Source: DATJZG01 sp035499295
GTDB taxonomy: Bacteria > Myxococcota > Myxococcia > Myxococcales > Anaeromyxobacteraceae
Direction of reading: 5' to 3'
NCBI GenBank assembly: GCA_035499295.1
Contig: DATJZG010000150.1
Span: forward strand, 1-64,000
DNA length: 64,000 nucleotides
Shown here: positions 8,249-16,644 of the stretch, one piece after another
Layout: each line of letters opens with the position of its first letter
Numbering within the stretch: position 1 is the first letter of the stretch
Program-made: the position numbers and the translations under genes
Notes under the pieces: model-generated
What the model was told of the DNA's origin: nothing
The model's database searches: none
Seen by the model: the letters and a program-made list of their open reading frames with translations, nothing else

Positions 8249-9082
8249 TCAGTGGCAGGCTGCGCAGGTGCCGGCGACGTCCGGCGCCAGCTGGATGGAG
8301 GCCGGCACCGTCTGGCGCGCGGGGGTGAAGCTGGTCTGGTCGACCCACGGGACGTAGGTGAGCGCGCCCGAAGTGCAGGCGGCCACGCACTCCGGCGCTC
8401 CGTTGCACAGGTGGCACTTGTGCGACTTGGTGTTGGCGGCGGTCGGCTGCCCGTCGAGCGAGGGCATCTGCCACGGACAGGCCTTGACGCAGATGCCGCA
8501 ACCCACGCAGACGTCGGTGTTGACCACCCGGGCGTTCACCGGGCCCACCACCTGGATCGCGCCGTGCGGGCAGGCGAGCTGGCAGGGCACCGGGTGCGGG
8601 CACTGCAGGCAGGTGTTCTGCACGACGGTGAAGTCGCCGTAGAGGCCCTGGCCGGTGTTGTCCTTCGCGCCGTTGACCCCGTAGAGCAGGTTCCGGTTGA
8701 CCTTGATGTTCGAGATGGCCGGCTGGGTCATGGTCGAGGCGCTGGTGTCGGACGTCGAGGACACCGTCGCCGGGTTGTTGCCGGCGGCGTAGTTGCCCTG
8801 GTTGAACGCCACACAGGCGGCCTCGCAGCGGCGGCAGCCGACGCAGAGGGTGTTGTCGGCGACGACGAGGCCCTGCGCGTTCGCGACGTACACCTGCCTC
8901 GGGGTGGCGGTGTTGTTCGAGGAGGCGCAGCCATACTGGAAGGCGACCGCGCCCAGGCCGGCGATGCCGAGGCTCTTGTTGAAGGAGCGACGGCTGATGG
9001 TCTTGTGGATGAACTCGCGCACCTGCTCGAGCGTCGTGAGCTCCTCGGGGATTGCTACGACTGGAAGTTCATTGCCTGCCAT
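8249..9082 (-). CDS. Tat-type four-cluster ferredoxin, YdhY-like
   Basis: A 277-residue electron-transfer partner of the AOR. The N-terminus has a twin-arginine motif (SRRSFNK, Arg31-Arg32), a hydrophobic stretch and Cys52 (FQYGC), so it may be a Tat lipoprotein. Four [4Fe-4S] motifs follow: CVGCRRCEAACV, CLQC with CQLACP, CVGCGICVKACPW, and CHLC with CVAAC. The protein ends exactly in CAACH (residues 273-277), which reads as a CxxCH heme motif. SD AAGGAG lies a few bases before the ATG. In YdhY-like systems such a protein is thought to pass electrons to or from the AOR. Confidence 0.9.
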   Translation of the reverse strand: MAGNELPVVAIPEELTTLEQVREFIHKTISRRSFNKSLGIAGLGAVAFQYGCASSNNTATPRQVYVANAQGLVVADNTLCVGCRRCEAACVAFNQGNYAAGNNPATVSSTSDTSASTMTQPAISNIKVNRNLLYGVNGAKDNTGQGLYGDFTVVQNTCLQCPHPVPCQLACPHGAIQVVGPVNARVVNTDVCVGCGICVKACPWQMPSLDGQPTAANTKSHKCHLCNGAPECVAACTSGALTYVPWVDQTSFTPARQTVPASIQLAPDVAGTCAACH

Positions 9083-9701
9083 TTGCCCTCTCCTTGGTGG
9101 CCTTCAGCGGTTCCGTTGCGATTCGTGGTGTCGCAATCTCCGAGCTGCGTTCGCTTCCGGTGGCCGGCGAGCCCTCGCGCCATAGCAGGACGGCGCTGGC
9201 ATCCCTCCCGGATCCGAGGTCTCCCGGCCTTTCTCCCCGAGGGCCTGCACCCGACGTGCCACGCCTCCCGCGCGCGAATGCCGGGAAAGTCCGATGGCTT
9301 GCGAGCGAGTGCGTGCCCGGGAAGGCAGGCTCATGGGCTTATGGCCAACCAGTTGGGGATTTCGCCATGTGCGAATCCGACGCTTCCGGATCGGCTCCGG
9401 CGACGGCGACGGAGGCGAGGAGGCGAGGAGGCGATCCCAACGAGCTTCGCCGCCGAGAGGGGTTCCCAGTTTCCCCGAGCCTTCCCCGAGCTCGAAAGGG
9501 GACCCTTCGCGACCGACGACCCCGCGGCCGCGCCGGCCTCAGCGAGCGCAGGGTCCGGGGCCGTCCCGCGCGGCGAGAGCCGCCACGACCTCCGGGCATC
9601 CCGGGTCTCACCGGACGCGGTCGCGGTGGCGCGCCGACGGCGAGACGCTCGGGCGTGCGGGAACGGCTACGGCCTCGGCGTGCGCGACGCGCGGCCGCGG
9701 T
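9083..9701. other. 619-base gap upstream of the AOR locus
   Basis: I see no credible gene. The short frames on both strands are composition artefacts. It must contain the promoter of the minus-strand AOR locus, and its length leaves room for a cofactor-sensing leader, but I could not fold a recognisable molybdenum-cofactor riboswitch. It holds one short tandem repeat (listed separately). Confidence 0.5.
9411..9434. repeat. Three tandem copies of GGAGGCGA
   Basis: Three exact head-to-tail copies of an 8-base unit. Its length and purine bias suggest slippage rather than a binding-site array. Confidence 0.6.
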
Positions 9702-10565
9702 TCACCCGGCGCGCCTCTTCTCCCAGGAGAGGACCGCCCAGCGGACCGTCCGCGGGGAGGCGAGCTCGAAGCCTCCCGCCACCGACACGAGTTCCCGCTC
9801 GAGCCAGGCCCGCAGCCGCCCCACCTCGGCAGGAGAAGGGTCGGAGATCATCCACAGCACCCGCTCCAGCGCGTCCTCGAGGGTCGCGAACCGCCTCCCC
9901 TCCGCAACGGGGATGAATTCCAGCCGGGGCTCGATCCCGAGCTGGCGGAGGAGGTTCAAGGGAAAGACGTAGTCGGGCCCCGGGACGCGGTGGCGGCCGG
10001 CGGCCTCGAACACCCGCCCGTCGATCGGACCCTCTCCCACGGGCGCGGTGACGAACACCTTGTGGCGGGCGGCCCGGTCGAGCTTGAGGAGGGCCTCGCG
10101 GAGGTCGTTCACCGAGAGCGAGCGCGACGCGAGCGCCACGTCGCAGCGGCCGATCCCGAGCCGGGCCCAGTCGTCCTCCCAGGAGCCGAGGACGGGCACG
10201 ACGTTGGTGAGCCCCTCGGCGCCGCAGCGCTCGCCGAGAAGCTCGAGCATCCGCGGCGAGAAGTCGAGAGCGGTCACCGAGCGCACCCGGCGGGCGAGCG
10301 GGACGGCGAGCGTCCCCGACCCGCAGCCCACGTCGAGCACCGACCAGGAGGGGTCGGGGCTCATGAGCTCCAGCATCCGCTCGACGTATCCGCTCTTGGA
10401 GGCGTTCCGAGCGAAGGACGGTGCGCGCCGGTTCCAGGCCTCCGAGTCTCCGCGCCGGCCGGCGAGCTCCCTCGCGACCTGCCACGCGCGGTTCCAGTCG
10501 GTCTCGCCACCCGGGTCCGCCGGGGCCACGACGTCCTCGGTCCCGCCGGCGACCGGGCTCCTCAC
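9702..10565 (-). CDS. Class I SAM-dependent methyltransferase
   Basis: A 287-residue Rossmann-fold methyltransferase with motif I VLDVGCGSGTLAVPLA, motif II acidic VTALDFSP, and LASRSLSVND in the motif IV region. The start is GTG at 10565. The substrate cannot be read from sequence. It is upstream of, and on the same strand as, the AOR locus, but a 619-base gap separates them, so co-transcription is doubtful. Confidence 0.85.
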   Translation of the reverse strand: MRSPVAGGTEDVVAPADPGGETDWNRAWQVARELAGRRGDSEAWNRRAPSFARNASKSGYVERMLELMSPDPSWSVLDVGCGSGTLAVPLARRVRSVTALDFSPRMLELLGERCGAEGLTNVVPVLGSWEDDWARLGIGRCDVALASRSLSVNDLREALLKLDRAARHKVFVTAPVGEGPIDGRVFEAAGRHRVPGPDYVFPLNLLRQLGIEPRLEFIPVAEGRRFATLEDALERVLWMISDPSPAEVGRLRAWLERELVSVAGGFELASPRTVRWAVLSWEKRRAG

Positions 10566-10626
10566 GTCCGCAGCTCTCCCGCGCCCGGGCGCGACCGGCG
10601 GGGCGCCGGGCCCTTTCGCCGGGATC

Positions 10627-11103
10627 TCACGCCGCCCTGGGCCCGGACTTGCCTGCCGGCCGGATGGTCCGGGCCGGGAACGTGAAGTGGCGCCAGCTCG
10701 ACGTCATGTGCGAGCCCACCGAGGCCACCACGGTGGCGGCCAGGTAGCACTGGAGGCGGGCCCCCTCGAAGACGTTGCCGAGGCCGAGGAGCCCGAGCTT
10801 GAGGAGCAGGGCCCAGCCGGCGCCCTGCGTGAGGTTGAAGCACCCCCAGCGCATGCAGGCCGCGAGGAGCAGGAGGCCGCTCGCCAGCGTCGCGACGATG
10901 GGGACTCGGAGAGTCTCGAAGGTGCCACCCATGGGAATCCCGCCCAGGACGAGCGCCATGGAGGCGATGTGGATGGAACGGAGGCCCACTTCGATCGGGC
11001 GTGCGTACGGCGGCTTCTGCGGCTTCGCCTGCCCGACTACGGGCAGGCTCGGGTTTCCGCGCGGGATCGACTGCGGCGTCGGGCTCGAGGTGGTGCGGTC
11101 CAT
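10627..11103 (-). CDS. Small four-helix integral membrane protein
   Basis: A 158-residue protein I do not recognise. A polar Pro/Ser-rich N-terminus of about 45 residues precedes roughly four hydrophobic segments (near SIHIASMALVLGG, VPIVATLASGLLLL, ALLLKLGLLGLG and YLAATVVASVGS). I start it at the ATG at 11103, because the longer frame adds implausible sequence. His and Arg residues at helix ends (HIAS, GSHM, SWRHF) could bind heme, but that is speculation. It is 61 bases upstream of the methyltransferase on the same strand. Confidence 0.7.
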   Translation of the reverse strand: MDRTTSSPTPQSIPRGNPSLPVVGQAKPQKPPYARPIEVGLRSIHIASMALVLGGIPMGGTFETLRVPIVATLASGLLLLAACMRWGCFNLTQGAGWALLLKLGLLGLGNVFEGARLQCYLAATVVASVGSHMTSSWRHFTFPARTIRPAGKSGPRAA

Positions 11104-11427
11104 CGGTTCCCTCCCGGACGGCGCGAAGGTGCCCGTGCGAGTTTCCCGGGGGCTGCCCGGGGAACGGGGCGGTGAGTCACCCCCGGCCCGAGAAAACAGT
11201 ATAGCAGCCCGCCCGAAGAGCCCGGCCTGGCGAGCCGCGCACAGTTTGCACTGCAAGGTTATCGCGACCTCGCCGGCGGGGTCGGCGAGCATCCACTAGG
11301 CCTCCGCCCCGCCCGGGCCTATAGTTTTCTTGGGCCAGCGGGCGCCTTTGACGGAGATCAGGCGCACGTCTTCGAGCGCGGGCCGGACGGCTTCAGGGGA
11401 TCGTCAACGCCTTCAGACTACAAGTGA
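11104..11427. other. Divergent intergenic region
   Basis: About 320 bases between the divergent membrane-protein gene and the kinase gene. It presumably carries promoters for both. I see no convincing sigma-70 or sigma-54 element and no small gene. Confidence 0.45.
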
Positions 11428-12855
11428 ATGAAGCGAAAGATCGTCATCGGGCTGGGCGTCTTCGTGGTCGTCTTCCTGCTCGGCGGGCTCTACATCGCCC
11501 GCACCATCAGCGCGGGAACGGCGGATCTCGATCGGCTCATCACCCTGCACCAGGTCGAGATCCTGAGGGAGCAGTTCCTCCTGCAGCTGAAGAAGGTGCA
11601 GCTCGACCTGGCGCTCAAGGGGACCGACTCCTCCCGGAGCCCCGACGTGGTGGTGGCGGACGTGAAGAACATGGAGAAGCGCGTCGACACCTGCTTCCAG
11701 TGCCACCACGCCCAGCGCGTCACCGACGAGCTCCAAGCGCTCAAGGGGCAGACGGCGCGCTACGAGGAGGCGGTGCGGCGCGCCCTGAGCTCGGCCGCGG
11801 ATCCGTCCGCAGTCGGCTCGCGCGAGGAGCCGGCGATCCGCATCGGCGAGGAGCTCATCGTCCAGGTGCGGGAGATGATCGACGTCACCACCGCGCGCCT
11901 CGGCGTCCACACGGTGAAGACGCTCGACGCCATCGCCCACACGAGGTACGTCATCTACGCGACGGTGGCGCTCGGCCCGGTGTTGGCGGCCATCCTCGGG
12001 TTCGTCTTCATCTCCGGGCTGACCCGTCCGGTGAACGTGCTCCTCGAGTCCACCCGGAGGCTGAAGGGCGGGGACCTCGATCACCGCGTGGCGGACCTCT
12101 CGGACGAGTTCCGCGAGCTGGCCCTGGCCTTCAACGACATGGCGGGCTCCCTGAAGGAGCAGATGCAGAGGGCGCAGCGGACGGAGCAGATGGTGGTGGT
12201 GGGCCAGCTGGCGGCCGGCCTGGCCCACGAGATCAAGAACCCGCTCGGCGGGATCAAGGTGGCGATGCAGGTCCTCTACGAGGAGGCCAACCTGTCGAAG
12301 GACGACCGCGACGTGGTGAAGCGGGTCTCCCGCGAGGTCGGGCGCCTCGAGGCGCTGATGAAGAACTTCCTCAACTTCGCCAAGCCGGCGAAGCCCCAGC
12401 TCACCGAGCTGAACGTCAACGACCTCGTCAACACCATCCTCGTCTCGAGTTGGCACGGCCGCCCCGCCTCGGTGGCCCTCACCAAGGACCTGCAGCCCCT
12501 CCCGGAGACGATGGCCGACCCGGCACAGCTCCACCAGATCCTCCTCAACCTCCTCCTCAACGCGGTGGACTCCATGCCCAACGGCGGCACGCTCGGCGTC
12601 CGCACCTTCTTCGACCAGGGCGCCATCAGCATCGAGATCGCCGACACCGGGCGCGGGGTCAGCCCCGAGCACGTCGACAAGATCTTCACGCCGTTCTTCA
12701 CGACCAAGCCCAAGGGGACGGGACTGGGGCTCGCCATCTCCAAGCAGCTGGTGGAGCAGCACGGCGGATCGATCACCGTCGCCACCCGGCCGACGGGAGG
12801 GTCCGTCTTCCGGGTCCAGCTCCCCTGGCAGAGACCCCATCCGGTGGCGGCATGA
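11428..12855 (+). CDS. Heme-motif sensor histidine kinase
   Basis: A 475-residue membrane kinase. One helix lies at residues 5-25 and the periplasmic domain spans about 26-170. It contains TCFQCHH, a CxxCH heme-c motif at 89-93. A second helix (about 175-197) leads into a HAMP domain (LTRPVNVLLESTRRLKGGDLDHRV). The H-box is GLAHEIKNPLGG with His267; N-box NLLLNAVDSM, G1 DTGRGV, F-box FTPFFTTK and G2 GTGLGL are all present. It phosphorylates the sigma-54 regulator whose ATG overlaps its stop. The heme motif suggests sensing of redox state or a gas. Confidence 0.92.
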   Translation: MKRKIVIGLGVFVVVFLLGGLYIARTISAGTADLDRLITLHQVEILREQFLLQLKKVQLDLALKGTDSSRSPDVVVADVKNMEKRVDTCFQCHHAQRVTDELQALKGQTARYEEAVRRALSSAADPSAVGSREEPAIRIGEELIVQVREMIDVTTARLGVHTVKTLDAIAHTRYVIYATVALGPVLAAILGFVFISGLTRPVNVLLESTRRLKGGDLDHRVADLSDEFRELALAFNDMAGSLKEQMQRAQRTEQMVVVGQLAAGLAHEIKNPLGGIKVAMQVLYEEANLSKDDRDVVKRVSREVGRLEALMKNFLNFAKPAKPQLTELNVNDLVNTILVSSWHGRPASVALTKDLQPLPETMADPAQLHQILLNLLLNAVDSMPNGGTLGVRTFFDQGAISIEIADTGRGVSPEHVDKIFTPFFTTKPKGTGLGLAISKQLVEQHGGSITVATRPTGGSVFRVQLPWQRPHPVAA

Positions 12856-14249
12856 AGATCAAGGGTCGAATCCTCCTGCTCGACGACGACGATCTCATCG
12901 TCTCGATGCTGGCGCGGTCGCTGAAGCGCGAGGGATACGAGGTGCAGGCGGAGACCGACCCGGAGGGGATCCTCGCCAAGATCCGCTCGTTCGCGCCGCA
13001 CGTCGTGCTCCTCGACCTCAAGCTCCCGGGCGCGAGCGGCATGGACATCCTCCGCGAGATCGTCGACGAGGGCGTCGACGCCCAGGTGGTGATGCTCACC
13101 TCGGACGACAGCGCCGAGAGCGCGGTGAAGGCCATGAAGGTGGGGGCGAAGGACTACCTGACGAAGCCCTTCGACCTCGAGGAGGTGAAGCTCGTCGTCG
13201 CCTCGCTCCTGGAGCAAGGGAGCCTGAAGCAGGAGGTCGGGTACCTCCGGAAGATCAGCTCCGACCTCAACCACCGGGATCTCATCGGGACCTCGGAGGC
13301 CGTCCGCAGGGTGAAGGAGAGCGCCGAGAAGCTGGCGAAGGCGGGAGTCCTCTCCGTCCTCATCACCGGGGAGAACGGCACCGGCAAGGAGATGGTGGCG
13401 CGATACGTCCACGACCTCATGCACCGGGGGGACGGGGGAAGCTGCGCGCCCTTCATCGGCATCAACTGCGCCGCCCTGCCGGAGGAGCTCATCGAGAGCG
13501 AGCTCTTCGGGCACGAGAAGGGAGCGTTCACCGACGCCAAGGTGGAGAAGAAGGGGATCTTCGAGCTGGCGGCGGGGGGCACCGTCCTCCTCGACGAGAT
13601 CGGGGAGATGAAGTGGAACCTCCAGGCGAAGCTCCTGCGGGCCCTGGAGGAGTGGAAGGTCCGGCGCGTGGGGGGCAGGCACGACATCCCCATCGAGGCG
13701 ACCGTCTTCGCCACCACCAACCGCAACCTCGAGGAGGCGGTGAAGAACGGGGAGTTCCGGATCGATCTCTACTACCGGCTCGCCACCTTCTGCCTCGCCG
13801 TCCCGCCGCTCCGGGAGCGCCGCGAGGACATCATCCCCATCGCCCAGCACTTCCTCTCCTTCTTCGCGGCGAAGTACGGCCGGGCCGGGCCGTCCGGCTT
13901 CTCGCAGGAGGCGAGGGAGTTCCTGCTCGCCTACGACTGGCCGGGGAACGTCCGCGAGCTCCGGAACACGGTGGAGCGGTTCGTGGTCCTGGAGAGCGGG
14001 CCCACGGTTCTCCCCGACCACCTGCCGAAGGAGATCCTCCAACGCAAGGAGCCTCTCGCCCCGGCCGCGCCCGCAGCCGGGGCGGGCTTCACCCTGCCCG
14101 AGGGCGGCCTCTCGCTCGAGGACCTCGAGTCGACCCTCATCCTCCAGGCCCTGGCCAAGACCGGTCGGAACAAGGCGCAGGCGGCGAAGCTGCTCGGGAT
14201 CACCTATGACTCCTTCCGGTACCAGGTGAAGAAGCTCGGGCTGGACTAG
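12852..14249 (+). CDS. NtrC-family sigma-54 response regulator
   Basis: A 465-residue regulator starting inside the kinase stop (ATGA overlap). The receiver domain has acidic pocket DDDD (11-14), phosphoacceptor Asp55 (LLDLKLPG), and a Lys in LTKPFD. The AAA+ domain has Walker A GENGTGKE (173-180), a GAFTDA loop (224-229) in place of the usual GAFTGA, Walker B TVLLDEIG, and the R-finger region FRIDLYYRLATF. The C-terminus is a Fis-type helix-turn-helix (KTGRNKAQAAKLLGITYDS). It activates sigma-54 promoters; the targets are not evident here. Confidence 0.94.
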   Translation: MKIKGRILLLDDDDLIVSMLARSLKREGYEVQAETDPEGILAKIRSFAPHVVLLDLKLPGASGMDILREIVDEGVDAQVVMLTSDDSAESAVKAMKVGAKDYLTKPFDLEEVKLVVASLLEQGSLKQEVGYLRKISSDLNHRDLIGTSEAVRRVKESAEKLAKAGVLSVLITGENGTGKEMVARYVHDLMHRGDGGSCAPFIGINCAALPEELIESELFGHEKGAFTDAKVEKKGIFELAAGGTVLLDEIGEMKWNLQAKLLRALEEWKVRRVGGRHDIPIEATVFATTNRNLEEAVKNGEFRIDLYYRLATFCLAVPPLRERREDIIPIAQHFLSFFAAKYGRAGPSGFSQEAREFLLAYDWPGNVRELRNTVERFVVLESGPTVLPDHLPKEILQRKEPLAPAAPAAGAGFTLPEGGLSLEDLESTLILQALAKTGRNKAQAAKLLGITYDSFRYQVKKLGLD

Positions 14250-14255
14250 GCGCGG

Positions 14256-15005
14256 ATGAGCGGCATTCTCTCGAAGAAGAGTGCCCTGGTGCTCGGGGCC
14301 GGCGGGCTCGGCAGCCCCGCCTTGATGGTGCTGGCGAGTTCCGGGGTGGGGCGCATCGCCGTGGTGGACGGGAGCGCCCTCGAGACCTCGGACCTGAACC
14401 GCCAACCCCTCTTCACCGAGGCCGACCTGGGCGAGCGCCGAGGCGCGGCGGCCGCGCGCAGGCTGACCCGCCTCTTCCCTGCGGTGAACGTCGAGGTCGT
14501 TGACGGGTGCTTCGACGAGGCGAGCGCCGCCGGCCTGGCGCGGTCCGCGGACGTGCTCGTCGACGGCGCGGACGACGCCCCCACCAAGTTCTTGGCGAGC
14601 GACGCCGCGCTCCTCGCCGGGAGGCCGCTCGTGCACGGGGGCGTGCTGCGCTACACAGCGCATCTCCTCACCGTGATTCCCGGGGTGACGGGGTGCCTGC
14701 GCTGCCTCTTCGAGACGCCGCCGCCGCCCGGCTCGGTGCCGGGCGTCGCCGAGGCGGGCGTGCTCGGGCCGCTGGCGGGCCTGGCAGGCGCCCTCATGGG
14801 AGCGGAGGCAGTGCGCCTCCTACTCGGCGAGCGGGGCGCCTACGCCGGTCGGCTCCTCGTCTACGAGGCCAGGCGGGCCCGCTCGCGCGCGGTGCCCGTT
14901 CGCATCCGCGACGGATGCCCGGCCTGCCGGGCCCAGCGGGAGGCGGTGGCCTCGGCAGGCGCCGCCGCACCCGGACCCGGAACCCCGACCGCCGCAGGAG
15001 GCTAG
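14256..15005 (+). CDS. E1-like adenylyltransferase, ThiF/MoeB/HesA family
   Basis: A 249-residue enzyme of the family that adenylates the C-terminal Gly-Gly of ThiS or MoaD. It has ATP loop GAGGLGSP, acidic VVDGSALETSDLNRQPLF with the Asn-Arg-Gln triad, and VDGADD. Zinc-type Cys pairs are TGCLRC and GCPAC. These point to a working enzyme. No MoaD/ThiS partner lies in the window. MoaA, MoeA and the AOR nearby favour a MoeB-like role, but a ThiF role is possible. It follows the regulator by six bases and precedes a degenerate sister gene. Confidence 0.85.
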   Translation: MSGILSKKSALVLGAGGLGSPALMVLASSGVGRIAVVDGSALETSDLNRQPLFTEADLGERRGAAAARRLTRLFPAVNVEVVDGCFDEASAAGLARSADVLVDGADDAPTKFLASDAALLAGRPLVHGGVLRYTAHLLTVIPGVTGCLRCLFETPPPPGSVPGVAEAGVLGPLAGLAGALMGAEAVRLLLGERGAYAGRLLVYEARRARSRAVPVRIRDGCPACRAQREAVASAGAAAPGPGTPTAAGG

Positions 15006-15007
15006 GC

Positions 15008-15706
15008 GTGGCCCTCTCCGAAGCCGAGGCGGCGCGCTACGCGCGCCAGCTCACCCTCCCCGGGTTCGTGCCGGCGACGCAGGAGTTCCTGCGCTCGGCC
15101 CGGGTCCACGTGGTGGGCGCCGGGGAGGTGGCGGGCCCGGCCCTCCTCTACCTGGCCGCCTCCGGGGTGGGCACGCTGCTCCTCGACGACGCTCTCGACC
15201 TCGCCTCCGAGGACGCGGCTTCCTGGCTCTACGGCGCCGGCCAGGTGGGCGAACCCCGCATCTACGCGGCCATCGCGGCGGTGCGCGGGGCCACCTCCCT
15301 CTCCAAGCCGCGCCCCTACGCCACCGGCAGCGATCCGAGCGCGGCCCTCGTGTGCGCCTCGTCGCCCGGGACGGCGCGCGAGGCGGCCGAGCGGGCGAGG
15401 GTCGCCGGCCTGCCGCACGTGGTGGCGCTCGCCGACGGGGAGAGCGGCGAGGTGGTGACCGTCCCGCGCGGCGCCCCCTGCTACCAGTGCGCCTCGCGGC
15501 TGGCGAGCGGTGCACCGGCGAGGCCCGGCGCCGTGGCGGCGGCCCTGGGGGCGCTCGCCGCGCTCGAGCTCGTCCAGATCCTGGCGGGGGTGGTCGACCT
15601 GCCGCCGGGAGCGGGCCGGCGGGTGGACGTCGCGGGCGGCGAGCCGCAGACGCACCGCACCACGAGGGTGGCGGGCTGCGCCTGCGGGCGCCCGCGCCTG
15701 CCGTAG
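15008..15706 (+). CDS. Degenerate E1-like (ThiF-fold) paralogue
   Basis: A 232-residue protein with GTG start, two bases after the preceding E1. The opening (EAEAARYARQLTLPGF) is the standard E1 N-terminal helix that the first gene lacks. The nucleotide loop has become GAGEVAGPA, the acidic Asn-Arg-Gln segment is lost (DLASEDAASWLYG), and the DG-D-N segment reads VCASSPGT. CYQC and CACG pairs remain. It probably does not adenylate on its own. Having the part its neighbour lacks suggests the two form a heterodimer, as eukaryotic E1 halves do. Confidence 0.72.
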   Translation: MALSEAEAARYARQLTLPGFVPATQEFLRSARVHVVGAGEVAGPALLYLAASGVGTLLLDDALDLASEDAASWLYGAGQVGEPRIYAAIAAVRGATSLSKPRPYATGSDPSAALVCASSPGTAREAAERARVAGLPHVVALADGESGEVVTVPRGAPCYQCASRLASGAPARPGAVAAALGALAALELVQILAGVVDLPPGAGRRVDVAGGEPQTHRTTRVAGCACGRPRLP

Positions 15707-15834
15707 GCGCGGTGGTGGTTCGGGCCGCACGCAGCGGGAAGTGCTCGCCTCTCGGGCGCGGTGTTCCTCGCCGAACTCCCGTTGACAAAACAGCGGTCCG
15801 GAGCGACGGTGCTGCGCTCGAGGCGGAGCGTCGC

Positions 15835-16626
15835 ATGGACGGGCTCAAAGTGATGCTGGCGGTGCACGTCTACGGCGACGTCTGCGGCGAGACCGTGCAG
15901 TGCCTCGTGTCGGAGCTGCGGCGCGAGGAGCGCGACCTGCGCTGGGACGTCGTCTTCCCGGCGAGCGACGCCCTGGTCTCGCGCCTGCGCTCCGAGATCG
16001 TCACCCGCGCCATCCAGGGTGGGCACGACGTCCTCGTCTGGCTCGACCACGACATGGTCTGGGCCCCCGGCGACCTGGCCGGGCTGGTGAAGCGGTGCGC
16101 CGAGGTGAAGGGCGTGGTCGGAGGCCTCATCCCCTTCCGCGCGGAGTGGATGTTCGGGCGCGGCTTTCCCTGGCGGCCGGCGCCCGGGACCCGGGTGGCC
16201 GACGTCCAGCTCGGCCAGGACCGGCTGGTGCCGGCCGAGAAGGTCGGCGGCGGCTTCGTCGCCTTCTGGGTGCCGGCGCTGGCGCGCATGGTGGAGGCGC
16301 TCGAGAAGAGCCCGGATCCCGCCCTCAAGGTGAGCCGGTGCCGGTCGGCGGTGGAAGGGTTCTTCTGGGACGTGTGCCGCCCGGTGGCCGTCCCGTACGG
16401 CCCGGGCGAGGAGTGGCAGAACTACCTCTCGGAGGACTGGGCGCTCCTCATGCGCCTCGCGGCCTGCGAGGTGAAGGTGTTCGCCTGGACGAAGCCGCTC
16501 ATCCGCCACGTCGGCCGCAAGGCCTACAGCGTGGCCGACGCGCTCGGGATCGTCGGCCCGGCGGACGACATCGAGGCCCATGTCCGCAGCACCCCCGGCG
16601 TCGTCGGGCCCTGGACGCCGGGCTAG
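15835..16626 (+). CDS. Glycosyltransferase-like (GT-A fold) protein
   Basis: A 263-residue protein. The N-terminus (LKVMLAVHVYG) and the LVWLDHDMVWAPGDL segment, with Asp-x-Asp, resemble nucleotide-sugar-binding GT-A enzymes. Later segments VGGGFVAFWV and LSEDWALLMRL fit the acceptor and acidic catalytic regions of family-2-type transferases. No membrane segment is seen. The donor and acceptor are unknown. A TTGACA box lies at 15783-15788, but no good -10 follows at the right distance. The fold call is moderate. Confidence 0.6.
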   Translation: MDGLKVMLAVHVYGDVCGETVQCLVSELRREERDLRWDVVFPASDALVSRLRSEIVTRAIQGGHDVLVWLDHDMVWAPGDLAGLVKRCAEVKGVVGGLIPFRAEWMFGRGFPWRPAPGTRVADVQLGQDRLVPAEKVGGGFVAFWVPALARMVEALEKSPDPALKVSRCRSAVEGFFWDVCRPVAVPYGPGEEWQNYLSEDWALLMRLAACEVKVFAWTKPLIRHVGRKAYSVADALGIVGPADDIEAHVRSTPGVVGPWTPG

Positions 16627-16644
16627 GTCAAGGGAGACGGATCG

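Noticed and set aside
9083..9701. Molybdenum/tungsten-cofactor riboswitch before the AOR locus
   Set aside because: The length and context fit, but I could not find a matching fold by eye; a covariance-model search on the minus strand would settle it.
6218..9916. A 1232-codon open frame on the plus strand
   Set aside because: It is antisense to the AOR and the ferredoxin, whose motifs are unmistakable.
15783..15788. TTGACA box as a promoter of the glycosyltransferase-like gene
   Set aside because: No acceptable -10 sequence at 16-18 bases.
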